From: JAAYAO01 sp051133435
Lineage (GTDB): Bacteria; Actinomycetota; Actinomycetes; Propionibacteriales; Propionibacteriaceae
Length of the DNA: 64,000 nt
Assembly: GCF_051133435.1 (NCBI RefSeq)
Contig: NZ_JBPGNY010000003.1
Location: forward strand, 372,001 to 436,000
Direction of reading: 5' to 3'
Part shown: in pieces, positions 42,167-50,219 of the stretch
How the letters are laid out: every line of letters begins with the position of its first letter
Numbering within the stretch: position 1 is the first letter of the stretch
Translations under genes and position numbers: made by a program
The notes under the pieces: generated by a model
What the model saw: only the letters and a program-made list of their open reading frames with translations
What the model was told of the DNA's origin: nothing
Database searches by the model: none

Positions 42167-42949
42167 ATGGCGATCGGCGCTTTCTTCGACCTGGACAACA
42201 CCTTGGTTCGGGGTACCTGTCTGGTGCATGTCGCCACTGCCATGTACCGGCGGGGCTATTTCTCCACCCGCAAGATGGCGCACGGGTTGTTGCTGGAGGC
42301 GCAGTTTCGGGTGCAGGGCCGCGAGGATATGAACGGCGCCAACTTCGTGCGGCAGAACTTCCTGGACTCGATCACCGGCACGAAAGCCGCTGACCTGGAA
42401 GAACTCGTCGCCGAGGTTTTCGAGGCGAAGCTGTCGGACCGAATCTGGCCCGGGGTGCACGAGCTCGCCGATGCCCATCTGGCTGCCGGTCATGAGGTCT
42501 GGATCATGACCGCCTCCCCCGTCGAGGTGGCCCGAATCATCGCCGACCGTTTCGGTTTCACCGGTGCGATGGGAACCTTGGCCGAACGCGACGAAAACGA
42601 CGTCTACACCGGCCAGATGGACAACTTTCTGCATGGGGCGCAGAAGGCCAAGGCGGTCGAGGAGTTGATAGCCGAGCGCGGCATCGATGCAGCCGCCAGC
42701 CACGCTTACTCCGACTCGATCAACGATCTGGGGATGTTGGAGTTGGTCGGCAATCCGCATGCGGTGAACCCGGACGCCGCGCTGCGCGAGGTGGCCGAGC
42801 TGCACAGTTGGCCGATACACGACTACCGGTCTCGTGCCCAGTGGAAGAACTGGGTCGGCATGGGAGCGGCGGCATCGGTGGTTACTGCCGGTTATCTGGC
42901 GCGGCGGGCGTCCAAGGCGAAGAAGGCATTGGCACAGCAGTTGAAGTGA
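42167..42949 (+). CDS. HAD-IB family hydrolase (SerB1-like phosphatase)
   Basis: The product has 260 residues from ATG 42167. The HAD motif FFDLDNTLVRG, motif II (IMTASPVEVARII) and motif IV (AYSDSINDLGML) are complete. The C-terminus has a hydrophobic helix (GMGAAASVVTAGYLA) and a basic tail. It resembles the SerB1/lysophospholipid-linked HAD-IB group rather than true phosphoserine phosphatase. In mycobacteria serB1 also lies near the glutaredoxin-hemA block. Confidence 0.85.
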   Translation: MAIGAFFDLDNTLVRGTCLVHVATAMYRRGYFSTRKMAHGLLLEAQFRVQGREDMNGANFVRQNFLDSITGTKAADLEELVAEVFEAKLSDRIWPGVHELADAHLAAGHEVWIMTASPVEVARIIADRFGFTGAMGTLAERDENDVYTGQMDNFLHGAQKAKAVEELIAERGIDAAASHAYSDSINDLGMLELVGNPHAVNPDAALREVAELHSWPIHDYRSRAQWKNWVGMGAAASVVTAGYLARRASKAKKALAQQLK

Positions 42950-43098
42950 GAAGCCAGCGTCGCTCCAAGGCAGCACGAGTGCCCTAACCAAGCAGAGGCA
43001 TCCATGCCGATAACTCCCGTTCCCATTTCTGTCACACCCGTGTATTAGTGGAGTAAGGAGAACCACTCTCAAGATACGGCACGACGTTGGAGCCACAA

Positions 43099-45711
43099 AT
43101 GGATGAGCAGTTCCTGATCGACATTCTCAAGGGGCGAATGCGTCGGCACGGTGAAACTTTGGACCAAGCAGTCGCATCGACATTCAAGGGGCTGCAGGGG
43201 TTGCCGCCCGACCAAACCCCGATCCAAGAGGCTGCAGAGACTCTCGAGCAGGAAGCGCGGAAGAACAAGACTCTGCAACAGCTTCCCACTGTGCAAAGGG
43301 CCGAAGTGGAGGATGAAGCCAGAATCCACAACTGGTATATAGGCCCAGTCGAAGGCGATATCTACTGGCCCCGCCTGAAACAGCGCTTGGAGTCTTCGGG
43401 CGCTGACTTCGTTTCGAGCTTGGATGTGGAATCCACCGCTGTTGTCAGCCAACTGGCGAATCCCCGCATTAGGGGCCTCAAGAAGAAGGGGCTTGTTCTC
43501 GGTTACGTTCAAGCGGGGAAGACCGGTAACTACACAGCTGTGATGGCCAAGGCGGCCGATGCCGGATACAGACTGGTGATCGTGTTGGCGGGGCTCCACA
43601 ACAACTTGCGCCGCCAGACTCAGGGACGCCTCGAAGATGATCTCTGCGGTCAGGGTTGGATCAAGCTAACTACTCGGGATGAGGACTTCGGGCGGGCAGA
43701 GGCAGATCTCCTGGGTGGGACGAAGAAGCCCATGATTGCCGTAGTCAAGAAGAACCCCTCTCGTCTGAGCAGGCTCCGAGATTGGCTACTGGACGCACCC
43801 GTCGATGTTCGCGAACGTAACGCCGTTCTGATCATCGATGACGAAGCGGACCAAGCAACCCCAAATGGCGCGAAGCTCCAAGCCGAAAGGACTGCGATCA
43901 ACCGTCTGGTGGCGGAGATCTGGGGCGCAGTCAAAACCGGTACTTACGTGGGTTACACAGCGACGCCGTATGCCAACGTCTTCATGGATCCGGCGGATGA
44001 AGCGGACGTTTACCCTTCCGATTTCATTTCCGAGATTCCTCGCTCCGATAACTACTTCGGCGCCGAACGCCTTTTCGGACGCCAAGCGCTGGACAACGCG
44101 GACGATCCGGACGATGGCCTCGACATGATCCGCCATGTCACCGAGGAGGAAGAGGAGAGCCTCAGAGTCAGCGGCCTGACAGCCGAAGAGCGGAAGCTCT
44201 TCGATCCAGAGCTCCCCGCGTCCTTGGAGGACGCCATCCGCTGGTTCCTCCTGGCCACGGCCATTCGTCGACTGCGGGGGCACCAGAAGCACAGCTCCAT
44301 GCTCATCCACACCACGCACTACGTGGACCCGCATTTCCTCATGCGCGATCGCGTTCAGCAATTCTTGGACGACGTAGATCTGGCGGACGGCGAGTTCGAG
44401 CGCTTATTTCATGCCGAGATCGACCGCGCCAGAGAGGTGGCCACGGAGCGAATCCCCAGCTGGAGCGAGGTCGCTCCGATGTTGCCCTCAGTGATAGACG
44501 AGACATTGGTCGTTGTCGACAACGGCAGCTCCGATCTTCGCCTCAGCTATGACTCAGAGGAACCCTTGACTGTGATCGCGATCGGCGGAGCAACGCTTTC
44601 CCGGGGCCTAACACTGGAGGGGTTGGTTGTGTCGTACTTCATCAGGTCCGCCAGTACCTACGACACTTTGATGCAAATGGGACGCTGGTTCGGGTACCGA
44701 GGCGGCTATGAGGATCTCCCTCGAATCTGGATGCCCTCGGACCTGGAGAATGACTTCCAGTTCTTGGCACTCATAGAAGAAGAGATCCGCCGGGACATGC
44801 GCACCATGCAGGAGTTGGGCCTTACCCCTGAACAGTTCGGCGTCAGGGTGAGAACCCATCCCGGCCGTTTGGAAATCACCGGAAAGATGGGCGCTGCAGT
44901 ACCGGTTCGCGTGTCTTTCTCGGGTCAACGGAAGCAGACCTTCATTCTCTTCGAGAAGAATGCCGACAAACTGGCCAAAAACCTGCAGGCGACCCGCGAT
45001 TTCATCGCTCGCGTGGGAGTCACAAGTTTCGCACGGGACCCCGAAGTGAATGACCGTTGGGTCGCACGTGGTGTGAGCGCCAACGAGGTGGCGCGCTTCA
45101 TTGAGCAGTACGAGTTTCACCCGGATCAACCTTCGCTTACCAGTGATCTCGTAGCTGGGTGGCTCAAACGAGTAGCGCCGGAGATCCCTTGGAACGTGGT
45201 GATCCTGGAGCCTTCTCAGAGTCACAAGGGTGTCGCAGGAAGCCTCGATCTGGGCCTGCCGGACTTGGTGACCAGAACAAATCGTGCCCCACTGAAGAGT
45301 TCAAAGGCTGGAGTCGCGAACATCAAAGCACTCTTATCCGCGTCCGACTGGACGGCTGACATTCCCCGCGACAAAGTGAACATGGCCCTGGCCGACGGAA
45401 AGTCGCACGAACAGATCCGCCGACAGTCCAGTGAAGGCCGATCAGGGCTGCTGCTGGTAGTACCACTCAACCCAGCGTCGACCCCGCGTCAGTCCGCAAA
45501 GCTGTACGGTACGCGCCGCGAGATGGCCGCAGCGGACGAGGTCATCGGACTGGGGCTGGTATTTCCTTTGGCGTCGGAAGAGGCGGACCGATTTGACGCC
45601 AAGTACTACTCGGTGCACCCGGAATGGTCCGATGCCCCCGACGATCTCGACCTCCCGGTCGACACCGAGAAGTCGAGCGAGATTCGCGCCGAAGATCTGG
45701 AAGATGACTGA
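43099..45711 (+). CDS. Z1-domain superfamily-2 helicase-like ATPase (defence island component)
   Basis: The product has 870 residues from ATG 43099; a TTG at 43087 would add four. The ATPase core shows a Walker A-like GYVQAGKTGN (135-144, Lys141), a DExx motif IIDDEAD (245-251), GYTATPYANV (285-294) and a late motif MQMGRWFGYRGGY (525-537). This is the Z1 domain arrangement. Z1 proteins occur in predicted restriction-modification operons with MORC-like GHKL ATPases and nucleases. It is the first gene of a plus-strand array; the PD-(D/E)XK gene follows at once. It is probably the ATP-driven DNA translocase or remodeller of the system. Codon use is less GC-rich than the hem genes. Confidence 0.9.
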   Translation: MDEQFLIDILKGRMRRHGETLDQAVASTFKGLQGLPPDQTPIQEAAETLEQEARKNKTLQQLPTVQRAEVEDEARIHNWYIGPVEGDIYWPRLKQRLESSGADFVSSLDVESTAVVSQLANPRIRGLKKKGLVLGYVQAGKTGNYTAVMAKAADAGYRLVIVLAGLHNNLRRQTQGRLEDDLCGQGWIKLTTRDEDFGRAEADLLGGTKKPMIAVVKKNPSRLSRLRDWLLDAPVDVRERNAVLIIDDEADQATPNGAKLQAERTAINRLVAEIWGAVKTGTYVGYTATPYANVFMDPADEADVYPSDFISEIPRSDNYFGAERLFGRQALDNADDPDDGLDMIRHVTEEEEESLRVSGLTAEERKLFDPELPASLEDAIRWFLLATAIRRLRGHQKHSSMLIHTTHYVDPHFLMRDRVQQFLDDVDLADGEFERLFHAEIDRAREVATERIPSWSEVAPMLPSVIDETLVVVDNGSSDLRLSYDSEEPLTVIAIGGATLSRGLTLEGLVVSYFIRSASTYDTLMQMGRWFGYRGGYEDLPRIWMPSDLENDFQFLALIEEEIRRDMRTMQELGLTPEQFGVRVRTHPGRLEITGKMGAAVPVRVSFSGQRKQTFILFEKNADKLAKNLQATRDFIARVGVTSFARDPEVNDRWVARGVSANEVARFIEQYEFHPDQPSLTSDLVAGWLKRVAPEIPWNVVILEPSQSHKGVAGSLDLGLPDLVTRTNRAPLKSSKAGVANIKALLSASDWTADIPRDKVNMALADGKSHEQIRRQSSEGRSGLLLVVPLNPASTPRQSAKLYGTRREMAAADEVIGLGLVFPLASEEADRFDAKYYSVHPEWSDAPDDLDLPVDTEKSSEIRAEDLEDD

Positions 45712-45712
45712 T

Positions 45713-46708
45713 ATGACCAACATCGCGGACGCCTTCCTGTACTTGACCGCCTTCGGATCCACCGCACGACAGTTCGAACTCAAGACGCGCGAGCTCGATA
45801 TGGCTCTACCCGCCGGACCAGTCTTGGTGGGTGTCGATGCCGTGAATGGCCTCCACCTCCTGCTCCCTATAGGAGGTGCAAAAACCGAAGAGGATCGCCG
45901 CAGCAAGCACGTAGTGGTTGTCGAGAGCACGTACGGCACCAATGAGAACCCGGCTCGCTACGTCGATCTGCACTGCCGAACCCCATCCCTCGGACGAATG
46001 TTCGAACAGTTGGCTGAAGATGTCGTCACGCGTTTGAAGGAGGGAGATGATCCCGCAACGGTGTGTCAGCGAACTCTCGACGACTGGAGATATCTCCTGG
46101 AGCGAGAGCGAGGTTCTCTCGGATTCGAAGAAATCTTGGGCCTTCACGGCGAGTTGCATGTTCTTCAGCTCTTGGCTCAGCACTCGCCTCTTAGGGCGGT
46201 AGATATCTGGCAAGGCCCCCTTGGCAGTCCCCAAGACTTCTTGAGTCACGGGCGGGCGTTGGAAGTCAAGACCACTCGAAGCGTCGACGCGTCGACCATA
46301 CGTGTTTCGAACGCTGCCCAGCTGGACCCCGAGGGTTTGGAGTCCCTCGATCTATTGCTCATCCAGGTCAGCGAGGATGACCGCGGCCAAACGCTCGATG
46401 AGCGAGTGGAAAAGGCCTTGGCAGCGGGCGCTCCCCAACGTCACCTGATCGAACGGGTTCAGCAGGCGGGCTATGACTACGGTAGCGGACAGTCAACGGA
46501 ACCGATCCTGGTACGTGAGTGCTTCCACTGGCGCGTCACACCCGACTTCCCGAGTCTGCGGGCTGCCGATATCGACCCGACCAGGCGAATGGCTATCTCA
46601 CACGTCTCCTATGACTTGACCCTGACCGGATCGGCAGACCACACCGGGGAGGACGAGATTCGCGCATTTCTGTCCCATTGGATCGAGCGAGATGGGGATG
46701 CAGCGTGA
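45713..46708 (+). CDS. PD-(D/E)XK-motif protein, DUF4420-like (predicted nuclease)
   Basis: The product has 331 residues from ATG 45713, two bases past the Z1 stop with GGAAG 9 bases upstream; an ATG at 45704 is possible. Nuclease-fold residues visible are Glu147 (GLHGELHVL), Asp175 (SPQDFLSHG) and Glu184-Val-Lys186 (ALEVKTT). It is the likely DNA-cutting subunit of the island. DUF4420 proteins next to Z1 genes are a repeated pairing. Specificity would depend on partners, because no DNA-recognition domain is seen. Confidence 0.85.
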   Translation: MTNIADAFLYLTAFGSTARQFELKTRELDMALPAGPVLVGVDAVNGLHLLLPIGGAKTEEDRRSKHVVVVESTYGTNENPARYVDLHCRTPSLGRMFEQLAEDVVTRLKEGDDPATVCQRTLDDWRYLLERERGSLGFEEILGLHGELHVLQLLAQHSPLRAVDIWQGPLGSPQDFLSHGRALEVKTTRSVDASTIRVSNAAQLDPEGLESLDLLLIQVSEDDRGQTLDERVEKALAAGAPQRHLIERVQQAGYDYGSGQSTEPILVRECFHWRVTPDFPSLRAADIDPTRRMAISHVSYDLTLTGSADHTGEDEIRAFLSHWIERDGDAA

Positions 46709-46801
46709 CCCACAGAGCAAAGGACTCAGGTCGAGCAAGCGTTCTATTCTACAGTGCTAGCGGACGAATTGCTTGTCGGAGACGATGGGGAGGATGAACC
46801 C

Positions 46802-48622
46802 GTGGTTATTCTCAACACTGGCTTGGCTCCACGCTTGGACTGGTTCGCGAAACCCTATGGCCCCGGTGACATAGATGGCGCGGGCACGCTGAAGCTGCTG
46901 GGCTCCCCGGCTCTCGACCTAACCGAGTTGTTCGTTCGAGAAACCGCACAGAACAGTTGGGATGCGCGACTTCCGAGTTCGGATCTTTCCTACACGATTC
47001 ATCTGCGATCTTTGGCATCCTCGGAACTGGAGGTGTTGCGAAGCGCCTTGGGCAGCGGAGCCTCACGGTTACCCTTGGCTGCGTCCCTCGCCAAGAAGAA
47101 CCTGATGGTGCTCGAGGTATCCGACCGCGGAACTTGGGGACTGACGGGACCAACCCGAAATGATGTGGTGATCCCGCCGGGGGTTTCCAGGAACTACATA
47201 GACTTGGTTCTGAATGTTGGAGCGCCGCCAGACGCCTTGGGTGCAGGCACCTACGGGTTCGGTAAGACCGTCGCATTCACTGCAAGCAGGGCGCAGACTG
47301 CCGTTTATTGGACAAGGGCACGCGAACCCCACGGTTTGGAGCATCGGCTTATCGCCTGCGGTATCGGCGACAACTTCGAGATCAACCGGCAACGGTACAC
47401 CGGTCGGCACTGGTGGGGAGTGCAAGCCGACAACCAACGAATCGAACCCCTGAAGGGGCCCATGGCACAGCGTTTGGGAGAGCGGTTTTTTCGTGCACGC
47501 TATGGCCCGAACGAATCAGGCACATCCATCATGATCATTGATCCGATCCTTACCGAGGGTACTCCCCTGCAGATGATGGAGGCGATTCGGAACAAGGTCG
47601 TGGAGCACTTGTGGCCGAAGTTGGTGCCTGATCATCGACGTCCCAACATGGCCATCAACTTGCGCTTCGAAGACATTGAGGTGGAAATCCCCAAGCCCGA
47701 GACGATTCCGTTCCTGCAGCCTTTCGTCGATTGCCTTCGCGCGGTTCGTGCTCAACAAAGCGGAGAGACGCCACAAAGTCAATTCAACGTCAAAGTCCAC
47801 GCCCTGAAGACACAAAGACCGGCCGAAACAGTGGGTCATTTGGCCCTGACGAAGGCGCCGATCTCTCTCGGGCAACCTTCTGGGCTGACGCCACCGGCTC
47901 ATCACGTCTGCTATATGCGCCACGAGGCAGAACTGGTCGTGAAGTACCAAGAATTCCCGGTTCTGGACGTCGATGGCTTCCACTGGGCGGGTGTTTTCAA
48001 GTGCACACCGCAGGTGGAGGAGTTCTTCGCCGAAGCCGAACCTCCAGCACACGATGACTGGCAGCCAAAGCTTCTGCCTCGTCCTGGTAGCACGTACGTG
48101 AATCAGGCTTTAGGCAAAACGCGAGCAGCTGTCACCGATTTCCTGCGCCCATTTCAGCCTCTGGCCAATACCACCGGCGAGACTCCGTCGGCTGCCGCTC
48201 TTGCCGATAGGTTGGCTGGCCTCTTGGGCACCGCATGTGGGACTCGACCGTTGTCAACCGGCAAGGCCGCGAAAACGCGTAGACCATCCCGGCCTCGAGT
48301 CGTGAAACCGCGTGCACGGGTGATCGACGTCCAGACGTTGACCCGCGAAGGCACATTTCGTCACATGGCCGCCTTGATCGAGTTGGACGCCGGCTCCGCA
48401 ACTGCCGCACGTATCCATGCAATGGTCAGCGTTGGAGTCGACGGAGCCCGGGAACACGATCCAGATGTTGCACGGGTCATTGGGTGGTCGGATCATCCCA
48501 CGGGAGCGCTTTTCGAAGACAACGAGTTTTGTTACCTGCCTCCCGGCGGCAACGCCTGGCTCCGGATCATGGCGCGCCATGACTTGGCTGTCGACGTCCA
48601 ACTGGGGGTTGAAGCCATATGA
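46802..48622 (+). CDS. GHKL ATPase-domain protein (defence island component)
   Basis: The product has 606 residues from GTG 46802, chosen because GGGAGG lies at a good distance; a GTG at 46754 would add 16. The Bergerat-fold motifs are Glu47/Asn51 (ELFVRETAQNSWDAR), Asp108 (LEVSDRGTWG) and a glycine loop GAGTYGFGKT (147-156). The rest is not recognised. It differs from the MORC-like ATPase at 52213, so the island has two GHKL proteins. It may act as an ATP-gated clamp or sensor. It starts 93 bases after the nuclease gene and overlaps the next by 4 bases. Confidence 0.75.
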   Translation: MVILNTGLAPRLDWFAKPYGPGDIDGAGTLKLLGSPALDLTELFVRETAQNSWDARLPSSDLSYTIHLRSLASSELEVLRSALGSGASRLPLAASLAKKNLMVLEVSDRGTWGLTGPTRNDVVIPPGVSRNYIDLVLNVGAPPDALGAGTYGFGKTVAFTASRAQTAVYWTRAREPHGLEHRLIACGIGDNFEINRQRYTGRHWWGVQADNQRIEPLKGPMAQRLGERFFRARYGPNESGTSIMIIDPILTEGTPLQMMEAIRNKVVEHLWPKLVPDHRRPNMAINLRFEDIEVEIPKPETIPFLQPFVDCLRAVRAQQSGETPQSQFNVKVHALKTQRPAETVGHLALTKAPISLGQPSGLTPPAHHVCYMRHEAELVVKYQEFPVLDVDGFHWAGVFKCTPQVEEFFAEAEPPAHDDWQPKLLPRPGSTYVNQALGKTRAAVTDFLRPFQPLANTTGETPSAAALADRLAGLLGTACGTRPLSTGKAAKTRRPSRPRVVKPRARVIDVQTLTREGTFRHMAALIELDAGSATAARIHAMVSVGVDGAREHDPDVARVIGWSDHPTGALFEDNEFCYLPPGGNAWLRIMARHDLAVDVQLGVEAI

Positions 48623-49507
48623 CACTGCGGATCATGCCGTATCGGACTGCGTGCGAGGGCTCAGTGACCTGGGGCGACTGGAATGTCAGCGTCGATGGGC
48701 AGCCGTTTGCTCCAGTGGGAGATACTCTTCCCAGTTGGGATTACCAATCCACGTTGCAGTTGGAACTCCGGCCCAGCGTCGAATGGTTACCTCTGTTCGA
48801 ATCCACCCATTTGGACAATGCCGATCAAGTGTGCTTCACCGCTACAGTCGACTGCGCAGCCACCAACCGCCGCATAACTGCTTCAGAGCCCGGCCGCGCG
48901 TTCTTGAATGGCCCTTCTCCCATCAGAGTCGATGTGCCGGCTGGTTCTGTGGCCGAGCAGATCAATCTGCAGTGTCATTTGGTGCTGGCACAAGACCTAC
49001 CGCACCAAGTTGGGCGAACTGGCCACACAAGCTGGGGCATACCTTCATAGCAGCGCCTCGACCCGGCTGACACTCGAAGGTCACGGGTCACGGTTTCCGG
49101 TCGAGGTTGTCTCGTTTCGCTCCTTGGCCTACGAAGATGGGCTCTGGTCGTTACAGGTGAATCCCATCTCCTTGGACTCAAGGTTCGTTTCAGCCACGCG
49201 CTTGTTCATCAACCAAGATCATGCCTCATCAGCGAGCCTGCTCGAATCGGGTGATGACTCACACATCTTCCGGTTTCTGCAACTTGACGTCGCCCGCCAA
49301 CTGATGCATGCCGTAGCGCGTCTAAAGCCTTCCGACTCAGAGCTGATGGCAGATTGGGAAGAAGGAACGATTGGACAGGTCGCGCAAGAGATGGCCAGCG
49401 ACGCGCTCGGGACGGATTTGGTTACCTGCATCCGGCTCATCGACCACGACCTCGTTTCTTTCGAGTTGATGCTGCAAAGCGCATTCAGGCCTTGGGAGAC
49501 AACGTGA
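48619..49507 (+). pseudogene. unrecognised island protein, reading frame broken by one base near 48985-49015
   Basis: Frame 1 from ATG 48619 encodes 143 residues ending IPS at 49050. A plus-one frame then carries YRTKLGELATQAGAYLHSSAS... to TGA 49505-49507, which overlaps the next gene (GTGA). The first frame loses protein-like character after QINLQCHLVLAQD, where the second takes over. A single gene of about 295 codons with a one-base insertion, or a +1 shift, fits best. It may be a sequencing error, a real mutation or recoding. The protein family is unknown. The overlaps at both ends (ATGA with the GHKL gene) show it belongs to the operon. Confidence 0.65.
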
Positions 49508-50211
49508 GATATGTATATCCCCGCATGTCGGATGCCGATGGGCTACACCGACTGGCCTTGATGCGTCAAACCCACAGCCAAGCGGAGATGGTGGAGCTCA
49601 TCAGCTTCGAACACGATCGCGCCAGCACTGTCCCCACTGGGGGTACACCGATTCGCCCAAGCCAACTGGAGCGACTCCGACACGACGTCATGGGAGTCAT
49701 GTCAGTCTGGCTCAGTGGCTCAACCCTGCGACGACAAGGGGTAGCCAACTTCGATAGAGAGCTCGGACGGGTGTTGTTCGAGCACATGAACATCGTCCCT
49801 GCCGACGCTGCTCACGATGGTGTCTGGACATTCCTGTCCACCATGATCTTTCCCGACCTGGTTTCCCTGCGTTTCCCAGATCTGCCCGACAGTCGTGTCC
49901 TGGGCGGCCTCCGGAATGCGCTGCGACGCACTTGGGTGCGGGAGTCGGTCCTTGGCGGAATCCTGCATCAGGCATCGAAGCCACTCGGCGAGGATGAACT
50001 CGTAGGGATCTTCGAGCGTGGCCGTATGGCGCGAAACGATCGTCTCGTCCGCTCTCTGGCTCGCCGGCTGATAGCCTACGAAGGCCCGAACCGCTCCGAG
50101 TTTGCGCGGCGACTCTACCGTGAGGCCCGCTACTCGACCGGAACCCGCCTGTTGGATGCCCTCTCGAATGAGCAATTGCAGTTGCACGTCGAGAGCTTGG
50201 CCAGGGAGTAA
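49504..50211 (+). CDS. unrecognised island protein
   Basis: The product has 235 residues from GTG 49504, overlapping the stop of the preceding gene. It appears all-helical, with RLRHDVMGVMSVWLSGS, MIFPDLVSLRFPDLPDSRVLGGLRNALRR and an Arg-rich C-terminal half (RLVRSLARRLIAYEGPNRSEF). No membrane helix, metal or nuclease motif is clear. The methyltransferase gene starts 8 bases later. Its tight position between the frameshifted gene and the methylase suggests an accessory or DNA-recognition subunit; that is inference. Confidence 0.7.
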   Translation: MRYVYPRMSDADGLHRLALMRQTHSQAEMVELISFEHDRASTVPTGGTPIRPSQLERLRHDVMGVMSVWLSGSTLRRQGVANFDRELGRVLFEHMNIVPADAAHDGVWTFLSTMIFPDLVSLRFPDLPDSRVLGGLRNALRRTWVRESVLGGILHQASKPLGEDELVGIFERGRMARNDRLVRSLARRLIAYEGPNRSEFARRLYREARYSTGTRLLDALSNEQLQLHVESLARE

Positions 50212-50219
50212 CAACGCCG

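Noticed and set aside
45593..45712. Earlier start for the PD-(D/E)XK gene at 45593
   Set aside because: The extension (MTPSTTRCTRNGPMPP...) overlaps the Z1 gene and is Arg/Ser/Pro shadow sequence; ATG 45713 has a ribosome binding site.
48908..49507. Independent gene starting at 48908 inside the unknown island gene
   Set aside because: Its first 30 codons are a shadow of the frame-1 gene (Cys/Trp-rich). The protein-like part begins only where frame 1 fails, so a frame break is the better reading.
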